From positions 427,172 to 491,171 of the forward strand of contig MNCI01013865.1 of NCBI GenBank assembly GCA_015680685.1: a DNA stretch of 64,000 nt, in the 5' to 3' direction. This stretch comes from Gnetum montanum. Lineage: Eukaryota; Streptophyta; Gnetopsida; Gnetales; Gnetaceae. Positions 11,158-22,600 of the stretch are shown piece by piece. A program made the position numbers and the translations under genes. The notes below the pieces were generated by a model. That model had not been told where the DNA came from. It made no database searches and saw only the letters and a list, made by a program, of their open reading frames with translations. Within the stretch, counting starts at the first letter, position 1, and each line of letters opens with the position of its first letter.

Positions 11158-11468
11158 ATAGTGTAGTGTCTGGCCTTAGTTGCAAAAACTTGGCCAATCT
11201 GAAAACCTTGCTTCCTACACTACAAAACTTGAAACTTTGTTGGCCTTGTTCTTCGTGTTGTTTTTTGTATCTTCCATAGGATTGCTATGCCTTGCTATGC
11301 CATGTAGCTCAGTGTAGCATACCAGTAGACATGGTCCACCACTTCCTAATGGAAAGCGACATTTGAAGGACTTGAAGCTGGATCGTGAAACTAGTTGCAT
11401 GGTCGTTGCTACGCTATGCTATGCTTTGTAGCGTAGTGTAGTGTGACACTTCACTTTGTGAATGTTTT

Positions 11469-11521
11469 ATGAAGTTTGCTACGCTGCATGGTGGGGTGTA
11501 GCGTAGCATGGCAAACTTCAT
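11469..11521. repeat. compound hairpin in LTR A
   Basis: Outer arms ATGAAGTTTGC and GCAAACTTCAT (11 bp) enclose an inner TACGCT/AGCGTA stem with a GCATGGTGGGG-like loop. Two nested stems with different wording in 53 bases are unlikely to be chance in this AT-rich setting. Confidence 0.8.
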
Positions 11522-11804
11522 GCTTTAGAAAACTTGTCGAACTATTTCTTGCACATCTAGAATGTTGTTGCCAACTTTGTGTGTTGTTTCTAAGTAGGCT
11601 GTCGACTAGGCGAGCTACTTGGATGAACAAATAGGATGAGCCGTAAAGCCTGTTCATGCCCAAAGTAGAAAATTTGCTGAACTGGTCAACCTGAACTCAA
11701 AGTGTTCTCCTCCTGGAGAACTACCATAATGCTGCATGAAGTACTTTTCTTGTTGAAGCGAAAATGACCTCGCATTTTTTTGTGGTGTTTCAACTACAAT
11801 GCTA

Positions 11805-12043
11805 GATTAACATCGTAGCAAATAGTGGATAGGCCAATTTAAATTTGTAGTGAACCATCTGTGCTAGTTTAACATCGTAGTAGACATGCTTTGCCAGTTT
11901 ATAGTTATAGTGGACTACCTTTGCCAGTTTTACGTCATAGCGGACGATCTATGCCAGTTTTACGTCGTAGCAGACAAGCTTTGCCAGTTTTACGTCATAG
12001 TGGACAATTGCTTACCTTTACTAGTTTTACGTCATAGTGGACA
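11805..12043 (-). repeat. hairpin-type tandem repeat array C, between integrase and LTR
   Basis: About seven copies of a unit reading GCCAGTTTTACGTCATAGTG-GAC with a period near 31 bases. GTC and GAC flank a six-base loop. The leader (C-AGTTTTA) is the one seen in arrays A, B, D, E and F, but the arms differ. The 239 bases contain no coding signal. Confidence 0.75.
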
Positions 12044-12071
12044 TTTTCTTATCTTGCTCATGCATCAGATG

Positions 12072-13200
12072 TAGTATGGCTTGAGGTATGAATGATTTGC
12101 AAGATTTGTGAACTTGTTGCCATCCATGTCCACTAGCTTGAAGGCCTCGTTCCCATAAGCTTTAATGACCATGAACAGACCTTCCCAGTTTGCTGAGGAT
12201 TTTTTTACATGTTCATGGATAGCCTTGAGAATGAGGGCTCCCTTCTATATCGGCCATTGATGTAGGTTTGCATGATTCTTCTGGCGTTGCCTATTCTAAT
12301 ATTGCTCTATGTGACCAAGTGTCTGTGTACGCTCCTCCTCTATGGAGTGGAGGTTGATGATCCTCGACTCATTGTTCTGGGCTTCACTCATGATGTTTGA
12401 AAAAATCATTCGAAATGATGGTACCTACAAGTCAAGAGGTAACACAGCTTCAGATCCATAAATAAGACTATAAGGTGTCTTACCTGTCATAGTCCTGCAT
12501 GTCGTTCTGTAAGCCCATAGCACATAGAGGATTTGCTCATGTCATCACCTCTTGTCATTGTTAAGAATTTTCTTGAGCAAGTTGATTATGGACTTGTTCA
12601 TAGCTTCTACTTATCTATTTGCCTACATGTAGTATGGCGAGGAGAACTATTGCCTAATGCTAAGATTGCTACAGAAGGTTCTGGTTTCTGCACTATTGAA
12701 CTGTGGCCCGTTGTCAGTCACAATAGCCATGGGAAGCCCAAACCTTGTCATGATGTTGTCTAAGATGAAGTGGTAAACCTATTGGGATGTAGTCTTCCTC
12801 AGGGGAATAGCCTCTACCCACTTTGTAAAATACTTGGTGGCAATGATGATGAAGCTATGCCCTACAAAAGACTTAGGCGTGATAGGTCCTATGATTTCTA
12901 GTCCCCATTGCTGGAAAGGCCACGTGATCTACGTTAGATGCAACTTTGTAGGTGAAATTTGTATAATATTTGCATATCTTTGGCACGTATCACAAGTTTT
13001 GACTTTGGCTCAGCAGTCACACTCCATGTGAGGCCAGTAGTACCCTAGGCATCTAATTTTTGCAGCCATGGCCCTAGGTGCTATGTTTCCACCACATAGT
13101 CCCTTGTGTACTTCATTAATAACCTTCTATTCTTGCTCCTAGTTCACACATGCCAGCAATATCCTATCATAAGAGCATTTGCACAAGGCGTTGTCTCCCA
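12072..13200 (-). pseudogene. integrase of the right Tat-like element
   Basis: Minus-strand translation shows the zinc-binding N-terminus (HKGLCGG, YYWPHMECDC, KTCDTCQRY) near 13130-12985. The core follows with WPFQQWGLEIIGPITPK, FTKWVEAIPLRK, IVTDNGPQF and VEAMNKSIINLLKKIL, then a C-terminal part with KTPYSLIYGSEAVLPL and NHSYLKPYY just before array C. The first catalytic aspartate is glutamate (LEIIGP), while the TDNG aspartate and the VEAMNKS glutamate are kept. Several stops interrupt the frame. In active relatives it inserts the cDNA into the genome. It is followed by 30 bases, array C and LTR A. Confidence 0.85.
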
Positions 13201-13399
13201 TGAGCATGTACTACTGAGCACTCTTGTGAATCGCATCTCTCTAGGTAGATGTCAATACTCTTGGGGGCTCACCATGTTGTAGGTAGGCTTTAATGTTGGC
13301 GTACCACTCCTAGGTGCCCACAATGCTAACAGAGGCTACGTGTACTACCTAAGTGATAGGCTTCGTACACTCGGTAATCGAAGCTGGCAAACTTGCGAA

Positions 13400-14302
13400 C
13401 AGGTGTGGTGGCACATTTAACACTAGGGTGGCCAAGGCATCTACTATGGTGTTTTTGTTGCACGACACATGTTGAACATCCACTATCATAAATTGTTTAA
13501 GCCAACTTTTTTCTAGGTCGCAGTAGGATTGTAGATGTGTACCTTTGCAGGTTTAGACCCTAGTGATTTGATTCACAACAAGTTGTGAATCCCCATGAAT
13601 CGCTAGGTGTTGAATGTTTAAGGCTTGGGCTGCTAAGAGGCCCCTAAGTAACCCTTTGTACTTTGCCACATTGTTTGTACAAAGGAATGCAAAACGATAA
13701 GTAAAAGGTTGCATTTCCCTAGAGGGGAACATTATGACGGCAGCTGCACTACCTCCTCATGCAATTGAGACACTGTCAAAATGCAAGGTAGCTTCAAGAT
13801 GCAACGAGACAATGTTGATAGTGCTAACATGCTTGTCAGGGAATTCAGGATCTATGATTTCCTGATCATCAACGGGTGAGGTCTTAAGTTGCATTTGACC
13901 TTTTATCAATGATTGGCTTACATAATGCAAATCAAATTATATTGTTATGGCTTTCCAACAAGCTATCCTGCTTCTCTCATATAGATTGTTCATGATAGCC
14001 TGGAGTACATTGCTCTTGCAAACAATGTTCACCTTGCTACAGAACAAATAATTTCTTCATTTCATTAATGCAAAGACTAGGGCAAGGAAATTTCTCCCCA
14101 CTTTATTATATTTTACCTCATACGCTATTAATTCATGGCTTAGATAATACACTGGAATATCAGAGCCGTCATCTCATCTCTGACATAAAAGTTCCATGAT
14201 AGACATGTCTAAGGTGGCAAGGTAGACAAGGAAAGGCTTATCTCTTTGTGCTAGGTACATAGTTGGGAGATGTAAAAGCTCTTTCCTTAGATCATCAAAG
14301 CC
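13400..14302 (-). pseudogene. dual RNase H region: retroviral-type then archaeal-type
   Basis: After RT, retroviral-type RNase H is recognisable by KPFLVYLATLDMSI, PVYYLSHELIAYEVKYNK and LALVFALM (about 14270-13900). A second, archaeal-type RNase H follows with AAAVIMFPS, RFAFLCTNNVAKYKGLLRGL and IHGDSQLVVNQITR (about 13790-13540). The second domain is the hallmark of the plant Tat lineage within Ty3/gypsy. In the TNN-A-E-Y motif the usual acidic residue is lysine (NNVAKYKG), and stops are present, so this copy should be inactive. RNase H removes the RNA strand of the replication hybrid. Confidence 0.75.
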
Positions 14303-15600
14303 CTATTGGCATTGTGTTTTCCATTTGAAGTTAACCCCCTTCTTCAGCAAATGTTGCATGGGATGTAACTTTTTAGTCAACTTTGCTATAAACCTTTTGA
14401 TGAATTGTACACTACCTTGTAACCCATGCAATTTTTTAAGGTTTGTAGGTGGCGCTAGATTAACTATGGCCTTGAATTTGTTAGGGTCCACTCGTATTCT
14501 AGGCTCTAATACTACAAACCCTAGCATGCATCTAGTTCTCACATTGAAGACATACTTTTTGGATTAAGGAATAAATCATGCATCTGGCAATGCTTCAGGA
14601 CTACACCTAAATCATTGGGATGATCAGAGACCTCTTTATATTTGACCACTATGTCATCCACGTAGTCATTTAGCATTTCTAGGATGTAGTCGCTAAAGAT
14701 GTAAGTCGTGATTCTTTGGTAAGTTACTCCAGCGTTCTTCAGCCCAAAGGACATCATAATAGAATAGAAAGTACCCCATGGGGTCATGAAGGTTGTTGCT
14801 AACTGATGCTCTAGGTTGATGTGAATTTGGTTATAGCCAAAGAAACTATCCATGAAGGATAATAGAGCATGAACAGTCATAGTGTCGATGAGTTGATTGA
14901 TACTCGACAATGGGAAATCGTCTTTGATTATAGCTTTGTTCAGATCCCGGAAGTCTATACAGATTTGTATTCCTCCAGTTTTCTTGGAAACCACAATAAT
15001 GCTTGACACCCACTCTGATTAATCAACTGCCCAGATGAAACTAGCTTGATAGAGCTTGGTAATTTCATCCCATATGGCTAGTACAATCTCTAGTTTAATC
15101 TTGCGAGCCTTCTACTTAACTGCTCTATCAAGCTATTAAACTAGAGATTGTACTAGCCAATATGGGATCTAAGACAATATTGTGCTATATGAGCCTCAGA
15201 TCTAAACCCAGCATGTTGTTATAGGACCATGCAAATACTTCAATGTTATTCTACATTACTTTGGCTACATCTTTGTGCATTTGTAAATTTAGAAGGGAGC
15301 TAGGCTTTAAAGTTTTTATTTTTCCCCTAGATGTGGTCACAGGCATCTCAATGAGAGGGTCCTTAGTTACATCCCTAGCCTCTAAATCTAGGGCTTTGAC
15401 TAGACTTTTAGGCCAGTCTGGGGATGTTTCTAAGGACACTACAATGCTTTCTGCAAATGATCCCCAGTCTATTGACTCAGGGTTTAGTTGTCTTGAAAGC
15501 TTTCTGTGTGGACCTGCCAATGCTAAAGGTGAAGAGAGATCATGGTGCATTGCCATTCTTGCTCAACTTGCTATAATAGGATCGATGCCTAGTTAAGGGA
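14303..15600 (-). pseudogene. reverse transcriptase of the right Tat-like element
   Basis: The N-terminal connection has IEVFAWSYNNMLGLDLRLI (about 15235-15180). The palm continues with SSIIVVSKKTGGIQICIDFR, DLNKAIIKDDFPLSSINQLI, SFMDSFFGYNQIHIN, TTFMTPWGTFYSIMMSFGL and an intact active site NDYVDDIVVKYKE (about 14640), then a thumb with ELRKL-like TNLKKLHGLQGSVQFIKRFI. A frameshift lies near 14550, and 15067-15168 carries an inverted duplication. The antisense gene starts about 700 bases upstream on the other strand, which places it between protease and RT. Confidence 0.9.
15067..15168. repeat. 33-bp inverted duplication within the RT N-terminal region
   Basis: Left arm 15067-15099 and right arm 15135-15168 are reverse complements except for one inserted base; arms begin ATCCCATATGGCTAGTACAA and end ACTAGCCAATATGGGAT. 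The spacer is 35 bases. The left arm is in RT coding register, so the right arm is the extra copy, made by a foldback or template-switch event. Confidence 0.85.
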
Positions 15601-15746
15601 TACCTATTTATAGCAATAGTGTGTAGTAAGCATCTATAAAGAAGCTATGAGATGTGAACAGCTAAAATAACTATAAAATATAATGTAGAATTTGCAACTT
15701 GCCACTTTAAAGTCATAGAAAACTGCCTAGATGCAAAAGTGTAAAA

Positions 15747-16035
15747 CTACTAGTTTAAGGTCTTTGCAGACCGCTAACAAGCTACTCTAGTGAAACTAAG
15801 AAGTATTAGTTTAAGGTCTTTACAAACTGCTAATGAGATTGAAGCTACCTATTAGAACTACTAGTTTAAGGTCTTTGCAGACCATTAATTTGACAGAGGC
15901 TATGGGTTAGAATTTGCTAGTTTAAGATCTTTGCGGACCATCTGAATGCAAAAGTTTGAAGCTGCTAGTTTAAGGTCTTTGCAAACCATATGAATGCAAA
16001 ATTTTGAAGCTTCTAGTTTACGGTCTTTGCAGACC
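15747..16035 (+). repeat. hairpin-type tandem repeat array D, upstream of the antisense gene
   Basis: Six copies of CTAGTTTAAGGTCTTTGCAG-ACC spaced about 50 bases apart. GGTCT pairs with AGACC. The same unit with TTTCC in the loop forms array A. Spacer sequences are unrelated to one another. Confidence 0.8.
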
Positions 16036-16216
16036 ACCTAGTTAGTTATTTTTTTCAAAGGCTAATGGCTAGTTTAGAGTGGGCCAAAGTTTTCGGTCGG
16101 GCCTACCTGTCATAATGCAAACAATACTGCTATGCTATGGGGAGATGCTACATCATATAGAACATCCCTCATTAATTGAGGAGAGAAAATGACAAGTTCC
16201 TTTTCACTGTTTTAGC

Positions 16217-16226
16217 TATAAATAGG
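16217..16226 (+). promoter_or_regulatory. TATA box of the antisense gene (right copy)
   Basis: TATAAATAGG about 135 bases upstream of the ATG at 16361. Matches the left copy at 585-594 in sequence and in distance to the first coding block. Confidence 0.55.
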
Positions 16227-16319
16227 GTTTACCCTCGATAAACTTGTCATTTTTACCATAACAGCATAGAGCCTTGATTCAAAGCATAGAGTGATTGTAC
16301 TAACTCAGAGCAAGGTGAT

Positions 16320-17440
16320 TTAATGGAGCATGCAAGAAAGAATCCACAACTAAAACGATGGATCTAAAGAAAGAACACAAACACCTAGCACTTGCCAAGG
16401 TGGATGAAGTGAAGGAGACCCTAGTGCATGTGTCGCAGGTATGTGTCACAGTGCGAGAGGAGACCCCATCGGCCCGATAAGTTACTATGCTATTTTCTTT
16501 TGTCTTTTTCTATGCTGCAGTTATTGCTTCTACTTTCTTAGTTTTTTTTTCTACAATTTTTGTTATGCAATCTACATTTTTTTGTCATTGTTTTGCTGCT
16601 ATTTTGGCCATTACACCATCACTATTGCCAACTCAGCCATGATGGGTGTATGAGTGCTACGCTAAGGTTGCATGCAGTGTTGCCTAAACCACCATCACTA
16701 TGGCTAGCTTGTTGCAAAAGCTTAGGTGATTTTAGCAATTCAAGATGCAAATAGTGTAGCGTATGATCCTTAGGAGGGTTTGGCCATGTGCATGATTTGA
16801 CAGTGTAACACGTGTCTATCACAACATAATGCAAATCGTTCTGTTAGGCAAAAGATTTTTTGAAACTAGTATAGTGCATTAAATTCTTTCTTCTCAAAAG
16901 ATTTGTGTTAAGCTTTTCATTGGTATGCTAGGCTAATCTTGCTACGCTATTACCTTCATGTTTTTTGCTTTGCTACAAGTATTAAGAGAGTCATGCTATG
17001 CTATCTATTAACTGCTAATTCTGCTACGCTATATGCGAATTCTACTCGAACATGATATTAACATTTGTAATTGTGTTATGTAGGGTGGAACTAAGGCTAA
17101 TCTTCATCTTCCTAGAAATCATAGGGATCTTGTGCTACCTAAGTGAACTAGTGGCCAATGTTCCTCCATCCCACACATGTGTGGATCACCAGGTGGTCTA
17201 GTTTAGGGAAGGTGCATGGGAGTTTCTACAATTTCTCCTCTAGCACTTTAGTGTGATCATTTGGTCACACTTGTTGGAGGAGGTAGCCACCGTAGTAATA
17301 GAAACCCTGTTACCCAAGGAAAATCAAGGTATTCTAAGATTTTTTACAGATGGAGCAATCAGGGATGGGTAGGGAGAAGGATCCATTTCAGGCCATGTGT
17401 AAACAAGAGAAGTTTCAAGTGATACTGGTAGATTTCTTAG
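16320..17440 (+). pseudogene. antisense gene, 5' part (right copy)
   Basis: First block from ATG 16361: MDLKKEHKHLALAKVDEVKE, then TLVHVSQVCVTVREE, clearly homologous to 739-855. The donor that reads GTAAGT in the left copy is ATAAGT here, a mutated splice site. A second block near 17205-17350 reads EFLQFLL, HFSVIIWSHLLEEV and NQGILRFFTDGAI, matching 1500-1630. The remainder of the gene is missing here; sequence related to it resumes only at 25365. Homology to the left copy fades near 17390-17440, the probable deletion junction with the inserted third element. The 16480-17190 stretch is intron-like with pyrimidine tracts and GCTACGCTAT words. Confidence 0.6.
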
Positions 17441-17462
17441 TAAACTGGCCATTTTTGGCAAT

Positions 17463-17575
17463 GGCTAGTTTTATGTCGTTGCAGACATGTGATAGTTTAA
17501 TGTCATTTCAGATGATGAATGTAGTTTAACATCATTTCAGATGATGGATGTAGTTTAATGTCATTTCGGATGATG
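17463..17575 (+). repeat. hairpin-type tandem repeat array E
   Basis: Four copies with a period near 29 bases. Copy 1 reads CTAGTTTTATGTCGTTGCAG-ACAT with ATGTC/GACAT arms; copy 3 reads TAGTTTAACATCATTTCAG-ATGATG with CATC/GATG arms. The leader is constant and the arms change in both strands. It sits beyond the protease of the third element, where arrays B and F sit in the other elements. Confidence 0.8.
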
Positions 17576-17823
17576 AATGTGTGTCAACTGTTTAGTAATT
17601 TTTTTATTTTTATTAATTTAACGTTAGGAATGGTGCTAATAGGTATGATTCTATACTCAGTGTCCCCTTCGCTGATCACGTTGAATAGTAATTCAGCCCA
17701 AGGGACATCTGGTGGAATAGGCTCTATGTTGGTGTCTTCTAGTGTTTCCGTATGTATAGTAGTTTCTATGTTTGCTATAGTTTCTATGATAGGCGGTGTA
17801 TGTACAATTTTAGGTTTGGATGT

Positions 17824-20800
17824 TTATATGCTAGGCGACGTTTCTTTTATGTCTGATGGATCACTGTTTATTGGTTGCATGCAACTTTGTTTTTCTTTTG
17901 TGTCATCCTTTTGTTTTGGTTGTTCGGTAGTTGGTTTTGGTTTATCAAGAATGTTATCATCTTGTTTAGGCTCTTCAAACTTAACCTCTGAGCCTTGGTT
18001 TGTATCCGTATGTGATGAGATGGTATATGTAACAGCATCCCCGTGTATGATGACTTCACCACCTTCATAAGGTAGGTAAATCTCTTGGTGTATCGGGGAA
18101 GAGACTACTTTCAGTTGGGCTAGCCAGGGTCTTCCTAATATTAAATTGAACCCTGGCATCTCGTCGATGACAACGAAGTTAGCAAATGTGGGGAATTGAT
18201 CCCCTACTATAAAGTCCAAAGTTATGGTGGCTTTTACTACTATGTGTGATCCACTAAATGACTTTAAAAAAGTGGTGGAGGTTGGTCTAATTAGTTTCGC
18301 AAGCCCTAATTGTTCAATAACAGGATAAGGTACCACGTTCTTGGTAGCTCCATCATCTACATGCACTCTATGTATTTTGAATTGATTTACTTGTATCGTT
18401 ATGAACATAGGTGTTGTTGTTACTTCTCCTTTTTTCTCATCAATTTTGATGTTGTTAGTGTGGAAGTCTAGTGATTTAGAAGTCGATCCTTGAGGCGAAT
18501 ACATTACCGCATGAATAGAAGGTTTAGTTGGAGGTAAGTCTTCACTTACTGGGATCGATGTCAACATGTGTACTAGGGCTTCGCGTTGAGTTTAAAAAGT
18601 TAACATCAGGTGATATAGGCTTAATGAAGTGTTTTTCTATTTAAGTGCCTACGTAACTTGTGTTAGGGCTGTTGCTAAATCTTTACCATTAGGTGTATGC
18701 TTGTTAGTGGTTACCTAGTCCATCGGGCCCAACAGTTTTATCTCATGTATAGCTGGTTTGAAGTTTTCTTCTGTAACCATTGATTTGGATGTATCATGTA
18801 TTCCCAATGATTCTCCCTTATAGCTCGTGTTTGGTTCATTCGCACATGATGTCATGGGTACTGCACTTAATGGAGTAGGCTTGGAGGATCCTAAGGCAAG
18901 CCATTGACATTCTTTCTCTAAGTGTTCCTGTGTCAGCCTATCTGCCAGGCGTTCCTACGTGTGGCATGGGGGAATAGTTGGTTTCTAAACATTGGGTTGC
19001 TTTAAAACTCGTATGACGTATGGAGTAGGACAGGCTTGCGGTTGAGCGGTTGATGGTGGTTGAGTGCCAGGCTTCCTAGGCATCCTGATGACATATGGGG
19101 TTGGCCTAGTAGACAGTTGAGGTGCGGAGGGTTGGTTATCAGGATGCTTAGGCACCTTAAGAACATATGAGGTCGATCTATTTTGTGTTTGCGGAGTGGA
19201 AGATTGGTGATTATTAGGATGTTTGGGTATCCCGACAACATATGGAGTTGGTTTAGTTGGGGGTTGTACCTCCATAGTTGCAACTGCAGGTGGCACCTGG
19301 ACTACAAAGGGAGCGGGCCAGGTAGGTGGTTGCATGTTTGCGGTAGTAGCGGTAGGAGGTACACACACTACGTATGGTTTAGCTTGTGGTGGTATGGTAG
19401 AGGCTACCACCGCAGGAGGTATCTGGATGACATAGGGTCTTTGCGGGGTAGGTGAGTTATATTGAGAGTATGATGATTGAGGTGCAGGTGTTTGTGCAGT
19501 AGGAGGAATACGAACTACAAAGGGTCTCCTAGGTTTTTACTATTCATTATCTAAATAAATGGTGTTAATCCTAGGTGCTTCTTGTTCGTTATCTAAGTAG
19601 ATAGTGTTAATTATGTATGGTACTTCCTTAGTATTTAGTGGGTCATTATATACGTCCATGGATTGGTTTTGCGATTGAACTGGGTTAGACTCATCGAAAG
19701 TTATTTTGCCCCCATCTATCATTCGTTGAATGTCTTGTTTTAGGATGAGACAAAAATCAGTACCATGCCCATTACATTGATGGTACTCGCAAAACCTATC
19801 CAGCCCAAAGCCTTTTGGGATAGGAGGCTCGTTAGGTGTAGCCAAGCTTGGATTCTTGACCAATTCACAGAATTGATCATGTTTTTGAATAGCTGCAGGT
19901 GACATCTACTTGTGTTTTATCATTCCAGAATTCAAAATTGGTCAAACAGTTGAGAAGGCTTCACAAGTAGTGGTGTGTATTGAGAGGGATATTTTCTCTC
20001 AAAGTTTTGGGCATGACCTGGCATAGCAGTTTGTGATGTAGACGGTTTAGGTGCAGTAGCAAGAGCAAGTCTAGCATAGTTAGTAGGGGTAGTAGTCAGT
20101 CCGCCTTGTTATCCCATACTCGTTTGTTATGTTTCTGCTACTGCTGCTATGGTTACTTTAGCCTTTTCTTTATCTTTTTTGTTATGTTGGTTTTTAAAGG
20201 CTGAATAGGTGGGGTCATGACTGTTTTGTGCAGCTTCTTCAATATTTCTTATCTGCACAAATGCTTGGCTAAGAGTGCTTGTGTTAAGATAGTATAATTT
20301 GGACTTTACAAAATCATTAACAGACACATTTAGAATAGTGAGGAGATAAGTCTCTGAGATTGGCTCATGGAGCTCATTAAGGGTAGCACTCTACCATTGA
20401 ATAAATTTTTGAACAGGTTCAAGTGGTGCTTACTTGACCTATATGAGGCTATCAAGTGTTGCTTCAGGCTTCAAGTTATACTTGAACCTGGTAATGAACT
20501 GGTGTAATAAATCTTCCAAAGAAGATATGGAGTTTTGGGGCAAAGCCCAATTCCAGTCAAGTGCTCTCCCTGTGAGGGACATGGGGAACACTCATAAGAT
20601 GGCATGTGGCCATGCCTGAAGAAACACGCACTCTAGTCTAAACATTACAAGATGGTTGTTGGGGTCTGTTTCCCTATTGTATTTAGTTAATGTGGGTAAG
20701 GAAACACCCTTAAGTAATGTTAGAGGTGGAACTGAAGAGCTGATAGGATCATCCTGATAGAAATCTACTATCTTAAGCTCTTCTTTGGTAGCTTTTTGAG

Positions 20801-21962
20801 GCGTTTGACCTCATCAGTTAGCTCTTACATCAGTTTTTTAGCTTCAGCCCAGTCTTGGGCATTCGATGAAGCCATGGGTTGGTTAACTTGGGTAGTATAT
20901 AAGGGGGATTGTGGGGCAGTCTGTTGGTAAGTGGGAGGTTGTACAAATGGAAACTGGGTATGCAGAATGTTAACTGTTGGGGGAATGAAGGATGGTGTGG
21001 CTAAAGGAACTGGTTGCTGCAGTTGAGGGGTAGGAACTGGCCACTGTCCTACTGTGGGTTGTGATTGAAGGGGTTGTTCAGGTTGGGCAATGGGTATGGG
21101 TCACTGTCCAGCTATTGGTTGTACGAAGGCACTTTGAACTGATTACAAGGGAGGAGCTGCCGGTGGAGTCTAAAGTTGTACTTGTGGTATGAAGTGAGTG
21201 GATGTGGAAGCGGGTATAATTGAAGGCATTACAATGATTTGGGGCCTAAATGTGGAAACAGTATGATCTTGCAAAGGGGATGGTTGAGATTATAGGTGAG
21301 AGAGAGATGGAGATGTTCAGATTGGTGGGACAGTGGCGATGGATGGATGGAATGCTATGTTGGAACTAGAGATGATAGGGGTGGATGTAAGGGTCTTGTT
21401 GGGACATAGGGGCTTGGGTGATGGTAGTTTCATGGATTGGCATGGTTTCCCCTAAATAGGGGTGAAGCAATGAACTGAATCAGGAGTGAGGGCTAGGCAC
21501 ATGATATGACCCTCTGTGTTCGGATTGTGCAGCGAAGTAATCCTCCTCGTCCTCCGTTTGAGGATCTATAATGGGATGTGAGGTGGGGGGTTGGCTCCTT
21601 GCCAAAAGGAGTTGAGTGATGAGTTCATTGTAGTGCTCTGGAAGTGGTATGATATCATATGGTGTGGGGATGAACTCAAGTCCTCCCTTGTGAATCAGTT
21701 CATATTGCCTTCTTGCCTCTAACTCAGTGGGATCCACTACCAAGCTGGCTTGGATCTTAACACATATGAAATTATAGTTTTCCTGAGTTATGACATTAAA
21801 GGATGGATCCTTCCCTTGCAACCTAAGGGATTGGCGAGGTGGCCTCTAGGGGTTAGCCTCACCGTGGACCCCAATGGGTGGAGTAGTGATGACTGGGTAT
21901 GAGGTGGAGGGACTGACATGTGAAATGGGCATGTTAGAAGTGTTCATGTTGGCTGGATCCAT
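17824..21962 (-). pseudogene. gag-protease of the third (inserted) Tat-like element
   Basis: Start ATG at 21962 gives MDPANMNTSNMPISHVSPS; then SLRLQGKDPSFNVITQENYN and an open stretch to 21480. The capsid core shows VNDFVKSKLYYLNTSTLSQA (about 20325). FCEYHQCNGHGTDFCLILKQ with DIQRMIDGGKITF is at about 19800. A proline-rich linker built of repeated PTPYVIRMP-like units covers 19410-18990. Protease has VHVDDGATKNVVPYPVIEQL at about 18370, AGDQFP-like VGDQFPTFANFV and FNLILGRPWLAQL. A hydrophilic tail rich in lysine and glutamate ends at 17824. It is less similar to the left and right copies than they are to each other, so it belongs to another subfamily. Its RT and integrase are absent. Confidence 0.85.
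18985..19410 (-). repeat. repeated PYV(V/I)R(V/M)P units in the gag-protease linker
   Basis: The 142-codon open stretch contains at least six copies of a 20 to 25 residue unit ending in (P/S)YVxxVPK or PYVIRMPRKP, separated by QP- and PS-rich linkers. Related single units occur in the other copies (for example PFVVCVP near 29080), so the array expanded in this element. Confidence 0.65.
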
Positions 21963-22039
21963 GTCTAGAATGATCTATGTGTCAAGGTAATTATGAGATA
22001 ATATTAAGTGAAAAATGATAAAAATTTGGCTAAGTATGA

Positions 22040-22475
22040 AATTATTCATAGCGTACTCAACGTATAACCCTGTATGCTCAGCATGTGAGGGTTATACACA
22101 GTGTGTGAACACTATTCACAATGTACAGGTCACTCTCACAGCGTACAGGTACTATTGTTGGTGTACAGGAATTGGTCACAGCATGTGAACTGGGTTCACA
22201 GCATACAGACTGCAATAGTCAGCGTACAGACATAGTGGTCAGCATATAGACAAAGTGGTCAACGTGCTAAAAATGGTGGCAATGTGTAGACTGGGTCTAC
22301 AATGTACAAGAAAATAGGGCAGCATGTAGACAGGGTCTACAACATGCAGAGAAACAAGGTAGTGTGTAGACAAGGTGTACAGTGTGCAGAGAAATAGGGC
22401 AACATGTAGACAGGGTCTACAGCGTGCAGGGTAAGTGGTTAGCGTATAGCAAGGGTGTAGTACAGCATACAACCT
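22040..22475 (-). repeat. short irregular repeat array upstream of gag in the third element
   Basis: More than fifteen copies of a 15 to 30 base unit with the core CAGCGTACAG or CAGCATGTAG plus GGGTCTACA. It lies in the 5' untranslated region and shares the AGCGT(A/G) word with LTR B hairpins. Confidence 0.7.
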
Positions 22476-22600
22476 TATCAGTAAGAAAAACTAACCATTT
22501 TGAGATGAAAATGAAAGAATAAGGTAGCGTATATCCTAGAAAAATGGAAATTTTGCAAAGGGGAAGGCTAAGTCACAGCGTGTACCTAGTACAGTGTGTA

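Larger units (their letters stand above)
10105..11792 (-). mobile_element. LTR of subfamily A, shared between two tandem Tat-like elements
   Basis: On the plus strand it runs from TGTAACAACT to GTGGTGTTTCA, so on the reading strand it starts TGAAACACC and ends GTTACA. Integrase of one element ends on its upstream side (12072, beyond array C), and a primer site with gag follows on its downstream side, so it serves as 3' LTR of one element and 5' LTR of the next. It matches the LTR at 31730-33552 in layout: hairpin-rich U3, TATAAATACC, then about 700 bases of R-U5. Length 1688. Shared-LTR tandems usually arise by unequal recombination. Confidence 0.75.

Noticed and set aside
22040-22475. CRISPR-like array
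   Set aside because: Repeats are short, irregular and without constant spacer length, in a plant retrotransposon leader.
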